Positions 23,987 to 33,044 of a stretch of 34,632 nt of DNA are shown in pieces. Position numbers and translations under genes: made by a program. Source of the DNA: Ignavibacteriales bacterium (lineage in GTDB: Bacteria; Bacteroidota; Ignavibacteria; Ignavibacteriales; SURF-24); assembly GCA_003599415.1 (NCBI GenBank), contig QZKB01000070.1, forward strand, positions 1 to 34,632, given 5' to 3'. Under the pieces are notes generated by a model, which saw nothing but the letters and a program-made list of their open reading frames with translations, ran no database searches and had not been told where the DNA came from. The stretch's first letter is position 1; each line of letters opens with the position of its first letter.

Positions 23987-25648
23987 TTATTTTACCGTGC
24001 TTTTTCTGAAATAATTCTGAATAGCATCATAAATTAGTCCTGTATTTTGTTCTGCTGAGTTCGGAGTCATCCAGGTTTTTGCCCAACCCACATATTGAGT
24101 TTTCAATGAGCTTAAAATATCTGCTATGTCTACAGCAGATGAATCCGGTTTACCTTCTTCGTTATTTACAATTTCTTTTGCAACAATTGCCTGCCAATAC
24201 TGGAAATAACCGGCCAGTGACCATGCGTTCAAAACATCTTTTCCATCTTTCGCTTTTTTAATGAATTCATTTAGTTCTGATATTCCAACGCTGATTGTAT
24301 CAATTGAATTTTTAATTCTTGCCGATGAAGAATTCCACCTGTTTGATGCGGGATTTTTCCACCTGTCTATCATCTGCCTTATATAATTTTCAGGCGCAGG
24401 TTTAGAATCTTTCATACCTGTCCACATAATGCCTGTAGTATTTTCATTAGCAAACGGGAATGAGTAACCAACTTTGCCGGCTATCCCGAAAAACTCAGCA
24501 TCAGGTACTCCAAAAATTTCCTCTGATGTTTTTACCAATAGTTCTTCTTTTGAGAGTGAAGGATTGTTTATTGCCAGTGGTGCCAAATAAAACCATGGTT
24601 CTTGTGTCTCAAAGTTATGAACACGAACAGCCCAGCTTGTAACACAATTTCCTAATAGGTTTAGTTTTACTGTTTTCTGTGCTGCGCCAATTATATTATC
24701 AACGTGAATATCGTTTCTTCCGGCAAAAACGCCATCGCCATGAGAACGGGAAGAACTGCAAAGTATTACATCATAACCAAGTTTTTTAAGAGCATCACTT
24801 GTATAGAACGGATTTAATTTTCCGGATTCATTAACAATTTCAGGAAATTGTAAACGGATTGATTCAGTTATATCATCTTTAGCTAACCTGGAGCTTTTAT
24901 TCCAAACCATAACTCTGTCCGGTTCATTACAACCGTCCCAGTAATTCCAATCCCATATAATAAAATCCTTACTTATATAATTTATTTTTTCCGGCTCTTT
25001 AAGAATCATATCGCACCAAATACCGGGGCGTATTCCTTTTTCTAAGAGCGGTTTGGCAATGTCATTTACATATTCTGCATAAAGATAATTTTCCCCAAAC
25101 TTATCTGCCTCGGCTTTACATTTACTGCAGGTAGCAAAAGCGTAAGCTTCATCTCCACCCAGATGGAAATATTTTATTTCACCAAAAAGTTCTAAGTATT
25201 CGGCAATCCATTTTTTAATAAAACTGCGTACATCAGGCTTGCTCGTACAATAACAATCATATCTTGTTGAGTCTTCTTTCATTGGTTTATATTTTTCATA
25301 TCGAAGAACATATTCAGCATGCCCGATTGTTTGCAGAAGCGGAATCGGTTCCAAACCTAACTGCCGGGAGAAGTTTAGAATTCTTTTAAATGTTTCTTTT
25401 GAAAAGGCATCTGCGTTAACACATTCAGGGCAGGTTTCCCATTGTATTTTATCTTCAACTTCCCACAGAACTGCATTGTAGCCCATATCTGCAGCTTTCT
25501 TCAACCAAAGACGAACATAATTTTCGTTAAGAGCAACAGAATTAAAATCGAAATGAAAAATAATTAAAGTCTTTTTGTTCAATGGTTCACCCGCCGGGAG
25601 TGCAGAGGTTGAAAAAAATAATAGTATTCCCGCAATAATATATTTCAT
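23987..25648 (-). CDS. GH20-like family hydrolase with three cysteine pairs
   Basis: A 553-residue exported protein (signal peptide about 1-19). It lacks the usual GH20 N-terminal domain and begins almost directly with the barrel: MGYNAVLWEVEDKIQW, IPLLQTIGHAEYVLR and KYFHLGGDEAYAF, where Asp166-Glu167 match the GH20 catalytic pair. Unusually, cysteines occur in pairs at C73/C76 (TCPEC), C132/C134 (DCYCTS) and C174/C177 (TCSKC) close to the active-site strands. They may bind a metal or form disulfides. A helical region occupies the last 150 residues. Its stop overlaps the ROK gene start by 4 bases (25645-25648), so the two are co-translated. It probably removes terminal N-acetylhexosamine in the periplasm, with a specificity distinct from the larger GH20 gene. 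Confidence 0.82.
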   Translation of the reverse strand: MKYIIAGILLFFSTSALPAGEPLNKKTLIIFHFDFNSVALNENYVRLWLKKAADMGYNAVLWEVEDKIQWETCPECVNADAFSKETFKRILNFSRQLGLEPIPLLQTIGHAEYVLRYEKYKPMKEDSTRYDCYCTSKPDVRSFIKKWIAEYLELFGEIKYFHLGGDEAYAFATCSKCKAEADKFGENYLYAEYVNDIAKPLLEKGIRPGIWCDMILKEPEKINYISKDFIIWDWNYWDGCNEPDRVMVWNKSSRLAKDDITESIRLQFPEIVNESGKLNPFYTSDALKKLGYDVILCSSSRSHGDGVFAGRNDIHVDNIIGAAQKTVKLNLLGNCVTSWAVRVHNFETQEPWFYLAPLAINNPSLSKEELLVKTSEEIFGVPDAEFFGIAGKVGYSFPFANENTTGIMWTGMKDSKPAPENYIRQMIDRWKNPASNRWNSSSARIKNSIDTISVGISELNEFIKKAKDGKDVLNAWSLAGYFQYWQAIVAKEIVNNEEGKPDSSAVDIADILSSLKTQYVGWAKTWMTPNSAEQNTGLIYDAIQNYFRKSTVK

Positions 25649-26877
25649 TCATTTACCTGGTACTGAAAAAATCTTTCTATAATCGGAATAGTAGCGCCTA
25701 TTGTACCGGCATAATTACCCATCTTGGAAAAAACTATGTCCATATTTCTGCGGGGAATTTCAAGAGCTCTTTTCTGAACAATATTAGTAATTTGATTTAT
25801 CAATAAATCACTTGCGCACATTATTGTTCCTCCAAGAATAACTCTTTCGGGATTTAAAAGATTTACGAGGGTAACAATACCTTCACCAATATTCTGCCCC
25901 ATCATATCAATAAGATTATAAGCAAGTTTATCGCTGTTACTTGCAGCTTCGCAGATCATATTAAAATTTATTTTTTCAATATCCTCATTTGCCATTGTTA
26001 GAAGAGCAGTAGAAACCCCTTGTTTAACTTGCGTCTTAGCCTGTTTAACTACCGCCCTTGTGCTTGCTAAAGCTTCAAGGCAACCATAGTTGCCGCATTC
26101 GCAAAGCGGTCCGTGTTCATCAATAGAAATATGTCCAAATTCACCGGCAGTACCTGAAACACCCTGGTATAATTTACCGTCAAAAATAATTCCCAAGCCG
26201 AGTCCGCTGCCAACATTTAAATAGAGAATGCTGTTCTTTCCTTTTCCTTCACCATAGTTTAATTCAGCTAAAGCACCTGCATTTGCAACGTTGCTTACAT
26301 AGCAAGGCAAATCAAACTTTTCGGCAATAATTTCTTTGAATGATACATGTCCCCAATTAACAAGATGAGGAAACGGAAAAGTCATTTCATTATTTGGATT
26401 AAACAAGCCGGCAATAGCAACGCCAACACCAAGGAATTTCTCTTTGGGAATTCCGGAATTATTAATCAATGTTTCAATTGAATTTAGTAACAATGCAATT
26501 ACTGCTTCCTTACCTATTGATTTATCATAATGCTTCATCTCTTCAAATAGTATCTCTCCTTTCAGATTCCCAACAATTGTATGAATACGAGTATGGGAAA
26601 GCTGGCAACCAATTGTATATCTATAGTTAGGGTTAAGATTGAATAAAGAAGAAGGACGGCCTCCATTCGATTCTTCTTTTCCTATTTCTACGGTAATGCC
26701 TAATTTACTAAGACTTGAGGTTATTGTATTTACTTTAGCAAAGCTAATTCCTGTTTTATTAACTATTTCACGTTTAGTAATTGGGCCATCAACATTAATT
26801 TTTTCTATAACAACGGAGACATTCCTGTGGCGAAGCAGCGTCTGACCCTTCAAGTTTCTTCTGGTATAATTGTTCAT
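25645..26877 (-). CDS. ROK-family transcriptional regulator (NagC/Mlc-like)
   Basis: A 410-residue ROK protein. The N-terminal winged helix spans about 10-75 (VSVVIEKINVDGPITKREIV, NKTGISFAKVNTITSSL, GRPSSLFNLN). The sugar-kinase-like domain follows, with GVGVAIAGLF, NVGSGLGLGI and the zinc motif GPLCECGNYGCLEALAS. Where ROK kinases have E-N-D-A-N with a catalytic aspartate, this protein reads VSNVANAGALAE, so Val replaces Asp. It is therefore a sensor without kinase activity. It should repress the glycan genes and respond to an aminosugar such as GlcNAc-6-phosphate; this is inferred from position. Overlap with the GH20-like gene indicates a shared transcript. Confidence 0.9.
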   Translation of the reverse strand: MNNYTRRNLKGQTLLRHRNVSVVIEKINVDGPITKREIVNKTGISFAKVNTITSSLSKLGITVEIGKEESNGGRPSSLFNLNPNYRYTIGCQLSHTRIHTIVGNLKGEILFEEMKHYDKSIGKEAVIALLLNSIETLINNSGIPKEKFLGVGVAIAGLFNPNNEMTFPFPHLVNWGHVSFKEIIAEKFDLPCYVSNVANAGALAELNYGEGKGKNSILYLNVGSGLGLGIIFDGKLYQGVSGTAGEFGHISIDEHGPLCECGNYGCLEALASTRAVVKQAKTQVKQGVSTALLTMANEDIEKINFNMICEAASNSDKLAYNLIDMMGQNIGEGIVTLVNLLNPERVILGGTIMCASDLLINQITNIVQKRALEIPRRNMDIVFSKMGNYAGTIGATIPIIERFFQYQVNE

Positions 26878-26895
26878 CTTATTTACTCACTTACT

Positions 26896-26920
26896 ATTGT
26901 ATCATTTACATTTTAACAAT
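26896..26920. promoter_or_regulatory. Weak candidate operator for the ROK regulator
   Basis: An imperfect palindrome with outer arms ATTGT and ACAAT separated by 15 A/T-rich bases lies 19 bp before the ROK start codon. ROK regulators often bind such A/T-rich palindromes and control themselves. Only the outer five base pairs match well and I found no convincing second copy in the region. Confidence 0.2.
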
Positions 26921-27946
26921 TTAAAAGTAAACTCCCGCCGTTAACTGGAACGGTGATGAGAATCTGCCTGAGGAAAGTATTAAATAGCTCATATCAAGGC
27001 GAACACCAACATTGTTTGATATTGAATATTTTAAACCTGCACCGGCAGTATAATTGCCCTCATCGTAATTCATTCTGTAGCCACCCCTTAGTTGGAAAAT
27101 TCCCAGGTGATCATATTCCAAACCAACATTTAATCTTTCAGAATAATCCCTCGGGTGAATAGCATCAACAGCTAACATAACTTTACTCCGGGAAGTATTG
27201 TCAACAAAATCCAGCAGATTCATGGATGCACCGATTTTAAATGTAAGTGGTGTGCTGAAAGCTTCATATTGATAACGTAAATCCGGTGAAAAATTCTGAA
27301 TCGTCATTGAGAATGCAAGGCTTTTAAAGCCTGTATTGTAAATAGTACCTAAATCAAAACAAAAAGCAGTCATTCTGTTTTTTGTACTAGAAATATCACC
27401 TGTTAAAGATATTGTTTCATTGGTTCCATAATCTTCATAAAGAAAACGAACCTGCCCACCAACGGAAAATTGTTCTGATATTTTTTTTGAGTATGCCAGA
27501 CTTATAGCCATATCTATTGGAGAAAATGTACCTTCATCCACATATCCCAGCGCAGCAGATTCTTCAATTGAAGTTGCAACAGAAGTTTTGTAAAGGACAC
27601 CATAATCCATCCACAAAACGCTTAAACCAAAAACACCAACATTATCAACATTAATCCCTACTGCTGCTGTATTCATAGAAATATCAGCAATCCATGCGTT
27701 ATGACTGAACATTACTTCATAATTATCTATACCAGAAAGTCCCGCAGGATTCCAGAACATGGAGGACAAACCTGTAACAGTTGATATACCTGCTTCACCC
27801 TTTCCCACAATTGCAGCATCTACACCAATCTTAAGGTATTGCATCCCACTCTGCGCTACCTTATTAAAATTATCCTGCCCATTAATACAATTGAAAGAAT
27901 AAAATAAAATTAAGATTGCTATTATAAAAATATTACAATTTTTCAT
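26921..27946 (-). CDS. PorV/PorQ-like outer-membrane beta-barrel protein
   Basis: A 341-residue exported protein with a signal peptide (1-23) and a body of alternating beta-strands. The early segment SGMQYLKIGVDAAIVGKGEA followed by LSSMFWNPAGLSGI is the hallmark of PorV/UPF0164-type proteins (a FadL-related barrel fold), in which the NPAGL motif is strongly conserved. It ends SSPFQLTAGVYF with a terminal Phe typical of outer-membrane barrels. PorV in T9SS shuttles cargo from the translocon to the attachment machinery. Here its start overlaps the stop of the large secreted protein by 4 bases, so it may serve that protein or the TonB receptor rather than the whole secretion system. Confidence 0.85.
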   Translation of the reverse strand: MKNCNIFIIAILILFYSFNCINGQDNFNKVAQSGMQYLKIGVDAAIVGKGEAGISTVTGLSSMFWNPAGLSGIDNYEVMFSHNAWIADISMNTAAVGINVDNVGVFGLSVLWMDYGVLYKTSVATSIEESAALGYVDEGTFSPIDMAISLAYSKKISEQFSVGGQVRFLYEDYGTNETISLTGDISSTKNRMTAFCFDLGTIYNTGFKSLAFSMTIQNFSPDLRYQYEAFSTPLTFKIGASMNLLDFVDNTSRSKVMLAVDAIHPRDYSERLNVGLEYDHLGIFQLRGGYRMNYDEGNYTAGAGLKYSISNNVGVRLDMSYLILSSGRFSSPFQLTAGVYF

Positions 27947-29904
27947 CTTATCACCACAAATTTAATTATTTCATTTCCTATTTCAGATTCCACATGGGCA
28001 ATATAAAGACCACTTACAATAAACTGGTTAGAATCAGTTACCTGGTTCCATTCTTCAGAACCAAGTCCATTTGAGTGATAAATTGTTTTTACCAAATCAC
28101 CAGAGATCGTATAAATTCTTATAGTACATTCTTTAGGTAATCCAACAAATAACAGTTTGTTATTTTTGGCATTTGAAGCATCATTGGGATCACCAAAATT
28201 AACAGATCTTATATTATAAGGATTCGGAACAACACGTAAATTACTTTTAAAACCTTCGTGCGTTGTCTGTGCTTCTCTTGCAGCAGTAGCGGCAACATAA
28301 GCTATTGAAGCAAGTCTTGAGCTTTCCAATGAAACGCCGGGATTAAGATAATTCTGAGTACCATCATCGTAACTTGTTACTGCATAGTAGTAATCAAATC
28401 CCATTACTATACTTGAATCTATGTAATCATGAGTAACAGGGTTACCGGAATTTCCGCCGCATTCATAAATTCTTTCCCATGTATTATCAGGAGAAATCGG
28501 AACACGGTAAATTCTGTATCCTGAAAAGTCTTTCTTCTTTGTGTCTGTATCCGTTGTACTTTCCGGGCTTGACGACCAATGAACTTTTATGCAACCAACA
28601 CCATTAGTTACAAAAATTGAATCAGGATATGGTGGCGGATCGGGTATATTATAATATTTTTTGTACGCCGTCTTAGCGGCATTAAATGATTTAAATAGTG
28701 AATCTCTGCCTGTTTGCACCTGAGTTTCATATTCAGTCTGAGTTATATCTCCATTTAATAGCTGAAGACCAAGTTCTTCTGCTCTTTCCCTTGAGACTCC
28801 ATCGATTATTTGCACAAGAACTATTCTGACGTCTTCATTAATCGGAATGTCATAAGGTCCAAATCCCATAATAAAATTACTGGCACCGTAGCCGGAGAAG
28901 TTTTTGTTTCCACCCTGAGACATTTTTTGAATTTGTGTACTTGCAACTGCTTCAGAACCACTTGCACTTACAACATTTTTAGGTTGTGAAGGATCATCGG
29001 AAGAACCCGATTCCAAATCATCAACAGCCTGCTTATCAACGTGAAGAATACCAAGGCCATAATAACCGGGAACACGCGGAGCAGATGTTATAGGATCAGG
29101 ATCAAACATTCCACTCTCCAAGCTGCCATCCCAGGCAATAAATATTCGTGCAGAATCTGCTCCCGCGGTTCCTTTCAACCAATCAGGATAAGTTGAGCCG
29201 TAATATTCATAATTATCATCAAGCTCAATACCGCCGAATTTTGATTTTATATCTGTATTGAAAGATATTCCTAACCATACATCCGTAAGTTTTTTTGATA
29301 ATTCCTTCGTTGATACATTGTCATCAATGTTACCAGTATTAATAAAACGATAATCGTAGATAATGTAATTTTTGTGACCATCCATAGCATAAGCATACGT
29401 TTTTAACTGAACTGTAAGGCCAAGAGTTGTCGTCCAAACACTTTCAATTTGCTCATCACAGAGTAGCGATGGGACAACAACTGCCGCATCAAAATTTTCT
29501 GTTTTAATCGTACTTCCATTATTTATTTTTACACTTGGGTAAGCATTACGTATTCTTTTTTGAAGACTTAAAGGAACAATATCATCAAGATCCAAATAGC
29601 TGTTTCCGCATGCTACCATCGCATCTTTAGGGATTGTGTCATACAGACTGGTAAAGTTTTTTGCACCCAACCATACACCCCAGGATTCCTGATAAAGTTT
29701 TCTTGAAGAAAAATTAAAGTAGCGTGAATCAAAGGGCCACGTCGGATAAAGGACAGTATTATTGCGGTATAATAATGCACCGTTTTCACTTACTTCCGCA
29801 GCCAGTCGGTTAATATGATGTTCATATTTTGTTTGAGAGATGATATTAGTGGTAATAGCTAAAACCAGAACCATGAATAACCTAACAAATCTATAATATT
29901 TCAT
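27943..29904 (-). CDS. Large secreted surface protein linked to TonB receptor, FnIII-like module and VPNPY C-terminal domain
   Basis: A 653-residue exported protein with a signal peptide (about 1-23) that I cannot assign to a named enzyme family. The N-terminal half is beta-rich, without clear catalytic motifs (YPTWPFDSRYFNFSSRKL, SWGVWLGAKNF). Around 430-535 lies a fibronectin-type-III-like stretch (GVGCIKVHWSSSPE, DFSGYRIYRVP, YYYAVTSYDDG). Residues 550-653 begin RVVPNPYNIRSVNFGD and include IRIYTISGDLVKTIYH and FIVSGLYIAHVES, the layout of C-terminal sorting-like domains. It sits 12 bases downstream of the TonB receptor and overlaps the PorV-like gene. The fixed order suggests a surface ligand-binding partner, playing the role SusD plays beside SusC; this is inference. 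Confidence 0.7.
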   Translation of the reverse strand: MKYYRFVRLFMVLVLAITTNIISQTKYEHHINRLAAEVSENGALLYRNNTVLYPTWPFDSRYFNFSSRKLYQESWGVWLGAKNFTSLYDTIPKDAMVACGNSYLDLDDIVPLSLQKRIRNAYPSVKINNGSTIKTENFDAAVVVPSLLCDEQIESVWTTTLGLTVQLKTYAYAMDGHKNYIIYDYRFINTGNIDDNVSTKELSKKLTDVWLGISFNTDIKSKFGGIELDDNYEYYGSTYPDWLKGTAGADSARIFIAWDGSLESGMFDPDPITSAPRVPGYYGLGILHVDKQAVDDLESGSSDDPSQPKNVVSASGSEAVASTQIQKMSQGGNKNFSGYGASNFIMGFGPYDIPINEDVRIVLVQIIDGVSRERAEELGLQLLNGDITQTEYETQVQTGRDSLFKSFNAAKTAYKKYYNIPDPPPYPDSIFVTNGVGCIKVHWSSSPESTTDTDTKKKDFSGYRIYRVPISPDNTWERIYECGGNSGNPVTHDYIDSSIVMGFDYYYAVTSYDDGTQNYLNPGVSLESSRLASIAYVAATAAREAQTTHEGFKSNLRVVPNPYNIRSVNFGDPNDASNAKNNKLLFVGLPKECTIRIYTISGDLVKTIYHSNGLGSEEWNQVTDSNQFIVSGLYIAHVESEIGNEIIKFVVIR

Positions 29905-29916
29905 TGATGTCTCCGT

Positions 29917-32892
29917 TTAGAAATTTACCCTAATTCCGAAATAAATATCCCTTGGTTCAAGGAATAAAAGCTGAGTTGGAAAGTCACCCGGATCCGGTAA
30001 CTTAATATAATCTGCTTCATAATCACCCGGCTGATCAGTACCTCCTTCTTCCGGAAGATTTAAAGAAGCAAGGTACTCGTTGTATAATTTTAAATTGGGC
30101 AGTAACAATGAACGTAATGCAGGATTTAATTCTTTCCTGTTAAACAGATTGTAGACTTCCATATAAGCCTGCATATTCAATCCTTGTATTGAGAAACCTT
30201 TTGATATTCTTAAGTTGGTATTCTGATGCGGGCGCCATCTTACGTTATTATTTACACCAGGCAGACTATTTGGGTTATATGTAAAAGTGTTTCCGCTTCT
30301 ATATTCGTGAGTAATATTCAATATCCAGTCTCCAAATACATCTGCATTTAGAATTTCTATTCCCCATTCAGGCGGAGTTTTAAATGTAAAATTTAACAGA
30401 AAAGTATAAGCTGCTCCGGGTGTTGATTGAGTACTGCTGCTCATAACCGGAGTCTTTAGAACATCCTCGTAAAAAGTGCTGTTACCAAAATTTCCTGAGG
30501 AGGTTATCAGATAATCCAGGCTTAAGCTTCCAATAAAAAACCTGCCTATTTTCTTTTCGAATATCGCTTCAAGTCCTCTGGAATCAGCATAGTTACCATT
30601 TGTGTATGACGATATCAGGTTTCCGATTTCCGAATAATAACTTACCCACATTATCTGGTTAGTTATATTTCTGTAGTAACCTGAAATATGGAACAGGTAT
30701 TCATCACCGAATTGCTGTTCAAATCCTAATTCATATGCAATTGTTCTCTGCGGTTTTAAATTTGTATTTTCAATCCTGTCATAGTAACCGCCGTATCTTT
30801 CTCTTTTATTATATAAGTACAATACACCTGGTTCATCATAAAAGTGACCGTAATTAAAAAAGAGTTTACTCTTTTCACTTATGGGATGGGAAATTCCAAC
30901 CCTAGGGCTTATATAAACAAAAGGTTTTACATCAGCACTACTAACATAACCAATGCTATCCACTTCAAAATAATTTGAATACATATCTGTAAAATATGTA
31001 CCCTTTCTGTTAGTATAGTCTAATCTTACTCCCAGGTTTGCGGTCATTCCACTAAACTCAATTTTATCCTGCGCATAAAATGCTAACTTAATCGGTATTC
31101 TTCTGAACTTATCCATTTTAACCAAGGCATCAGATAAATCAATTAAACCATGATTCATATTAAGATCGTTGTAATTATATTCGAAGCCGGTCTTTATCTG
31201 GTTGTATTTATCTATCTGGCTTACAATATCAAATCTGGTGTTAATTAAAATTTCTCTGGAATAATCCCTTTCTTTACCATGCCCGCCAAGAATAAAAGCA
31301 AATCCCCTTGTACTCATTCCAAGTTCACCTTCTTTACCGCCAAAGTCCGGAACTGTTTCCGCATCAACATATCCTTCCGGTGAACAATCAAAAGAGTATC
31401 CGCCAACGGTAAAGGCGCTTGCCGTGCTTCTATAATCTGCATGGTTAACAAAGGACCGCCGGAGCAGATAAGATATTTTAAAATCATAATAAGTTTTTTC
31501 TGATGGAGCATGTGTAAGATTCAATGCAATCTGATTTCTGTATCGATCTGCAATCGATCTCATTCCCTGGTAATATTTCGTGAGAGGATACTGCATGCTG
31601 AATATAGACTGCTGTGTGGTAGCTACAGAAACCTGCGGAGTATTGTAAGTTGTAGTAGATAAATTCTGTTGATAATTACCCTGCAAATTTATTTTCATTG
31701 CAGCGCCGGGACGTAAAGTAATTTTCCAGAACCAGTTCATATCTTCATAATGATCCCGTGAAAGAGGAACAGCGAACATATTATATTCATATCTCAGCGA
31801 AGTAAAAAAAGAAACAAGGTTTCCAAAACTGAAATTATCTAAAAGAGGAATTGGCCCTCCAAAACTTGCATCAATTATATAATCCGGTTTATGTCCGTAT
31901 TGTCTTTCGCGATGCTGATACTTCCAGACTTGCTGAGCCTGTTCCGGTGTAAATCCGTAAACTGTATCATTAGCTGACCATAATTCCCAATAACTGTCTG
32001 GATTAGAGGGATCGTGAACTCCATCAGCACCGTACAATGCATCATCATGACCATATAAAACCCATTCAGGTGCGGTGTTCTGATCATATATTGATTCACC
32101 AAAATGTTTTTTTGCAGCAGGACTAATTTTGAAGTCGGCACTCATATGGTAATTACTGGTTCCGTCTTTGGTAACAACATTAATAATTCCAGATCTTATA
32201 TTTCCATACTCAGCATTAAAACCACCAGATAATATTTCTGCTGCTTCAAGAGAACTTATATTAAAATTTGTTAGTGAGCCGCTTGAAAGAGCTTCGGTAA
32301 TATTCAAACCATCCACAAAAACTCCTATACCTGTACCTCCGCGTATAGAAAGCTCAGTAGTGATTTGTTCCTGCACATCATTTGTCCTTGTCTGGAAAAT
32401 TGTGCCCGGTTGCAAATTCAACAAACTGTTGAAATTAAGTAAAGGCATTTCCTCAACTTCGGCAATTTCAATATCACGCTTACTTGATGAAACATCCAAA
32501 GCAATCGGAGGTCTTTTTGCAACAATAATTACTTCTTTTTCAATTTCGATTGATGTTTTGCTCAATTGAATTTCAACGTTTGTTGTTCTATCAATATCGA
32601 CTTCAACATTAGTTAAAGTGGCTGATTGGTAACCCAGGTATGAAAAACCAAGAGAATAAGTGCCCGGAGAGACTCCGATTATAGTAAATTTACCTTCAAT
32701 ATCAGTTGTTGCTCCTGATGTTGTTCCTTTAATAACCACATTAACACCAATAAGAGGTTCTCCTGTTTCTAATTCAGTTACTTTACCTTTAATCTTTCCC
32801 ACATCCCCAGCCAAAATAACAATCGAAAGCACCGAACAGATAAGAATGCTGTACAGAATAACCGGAAAAGATTTTTTTAGCAGAGATATCAT
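29917..32892 (-). CDS. TonB-dependent outer-membrane receptor (SusC/CarboxypepD-type)
   Basis: A 991-residue receptor. After a signal peptide (about 1-29) comes a carboxypeptidase-regulatory-like domain at 31-113, GKIKGKVTELETGEPLIGVN through GTYSLGFSYLGYQS. The plug follows, with LSIRGGTGIGVFVDGLNITE at about 181-200 and AEILSGGFNAEYGNIRSGI at about 218-236. The remaining 700 residues form the 22-strand barrel, ending DIYFGIRVNF with the usual C-terminal Phe. Such proteins import ligands using the proton-motive force relayed by TonB. The following genes and the downstream glycan enzymes make an oligosaccharide the likely ligand. The ligand itself cannot be read from sequence. It is probably the first gene of the transcript, since a strong hairpin lies between it and the next gene upstream. 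Confidence 0.93.
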   Translation of the reverse strand: MISLLKKSFPVILYSILICSVLSIVILAGDVGKIKGKVTELETGEPLIGVNVVIKGTTSGATTDIEGKFTIIGVSPGTYSLGFSYLGYQSATLTNVEVDIDRTTNVEIQLSKTSIEIEKEVIIVAKRPPIALDVSSSKRDIEIAEVEEMPLLNFNSLLNLQPGTIFQTRTNDVQEQITTELSIRGGTGIGVFVDGLNITEALSSGSLTNFNISSLEAAEILSGGFNAEYGNIRSGIINVVTKDGTSNYHMSADFKISPAAKKHFGESIYDQNTAPEWVLYGHDDALYGADGVHDPSNPDSYWELWSANDTVYGFTPEQAQQVWKYQHRERQYGHKPDYIIDASFGGPIPLLDNFSFGNLVSFFTSLRYEYNMFAVPLSRDHYEDMNWFWKITLRPGAAMKINLQGNYQQNLSTTTYNTPQVSVATTQQSIFSMQYPLTKYYQGMRSIADRYRNQIALNLTHAPSEKTYYDFKISYLLRRSFVNHADYRSTASAFTVGGYSFDCSPEGYVDAETVPDFGGKEGELGMSTRGFAFILGGHGKERDYSREILINTRFDIVSQIDKYNQIKTGFEYNYNDLNMNHGLIDLSDALVKMDKFRRIPIKLAFYAQDKIEFSGMTANLGVRLDYTNRKGTYFTDMYSNYFEVDSIGYVSSADVKPFVYISPRVGISHPISEKSKLFFNYGHFYDEPGVLYLYNKRERYGGYYDRIENTNLKPQRTIAYELGFEQQFGDEYLFHISGYYRNITNQIMWVSYYSEIGNLISSYTNGNYADSRGLEAIFEKKIGRFFIGSLSLDYLITSSGNFGNSTFYEDVLKTPVMSSSTQSTPGAAYTFLLNFTFKTPPEWGIEILNADVFGDWILNITHEYRSGNTFTYNPNSLPGVNNNVRWRPHQNTNLRISKGFSIQGLNMQAYMEVYNLFNRKELNPALRSLLLPNLKLYNEYLASLNLPEEGGTDQPGDYEADYIKLPDPGDFPTQLLFLEPRDIYFGIRVNF

Positions 32893-33007
32893 ATATATTC
32901 TCTTATAGTATTTTGATATTTAAGTAGAAATAACTCAACTTCACTTTAATAGCTACTTCACTTGCCATTATAATAAGATCACATTTATACAAATAAGAAT
33001 GATAGAG

Positions 33008-33036
33008 AGAAACCCAATACCAGGTATTGGGTTTCT
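33008..33036. terminator. Strong palindromic terminator (14-bp perfect arms)
   Basis: A perfect inverted repeat: AGAAACCCAATACC, one central A, then GGTATTGGGTTTCT. It lies 9 bases past the stop of the minus-strand T9SS protein gene and 116 bases before the TonB receptor start. As RNA it would form a very stable stem-loop (the innermost pairs open to make the loop), so it probably ends the upstream transcript. The following minus-strand sequence is C/T-rich rather than pure T. Confidence 0.75.
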
Positions 33037-33044
33037 TTAAGGAA

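Noticed and set aside
32893..33007. Promoter for the TonB receptor (TATAAT-like hexamer with an upstream TTG)
   Set aside because: The spacing between the candidate boxes is too short and no TAnnTTTG element typical of Bacteroidota is clear, so I do not call it.
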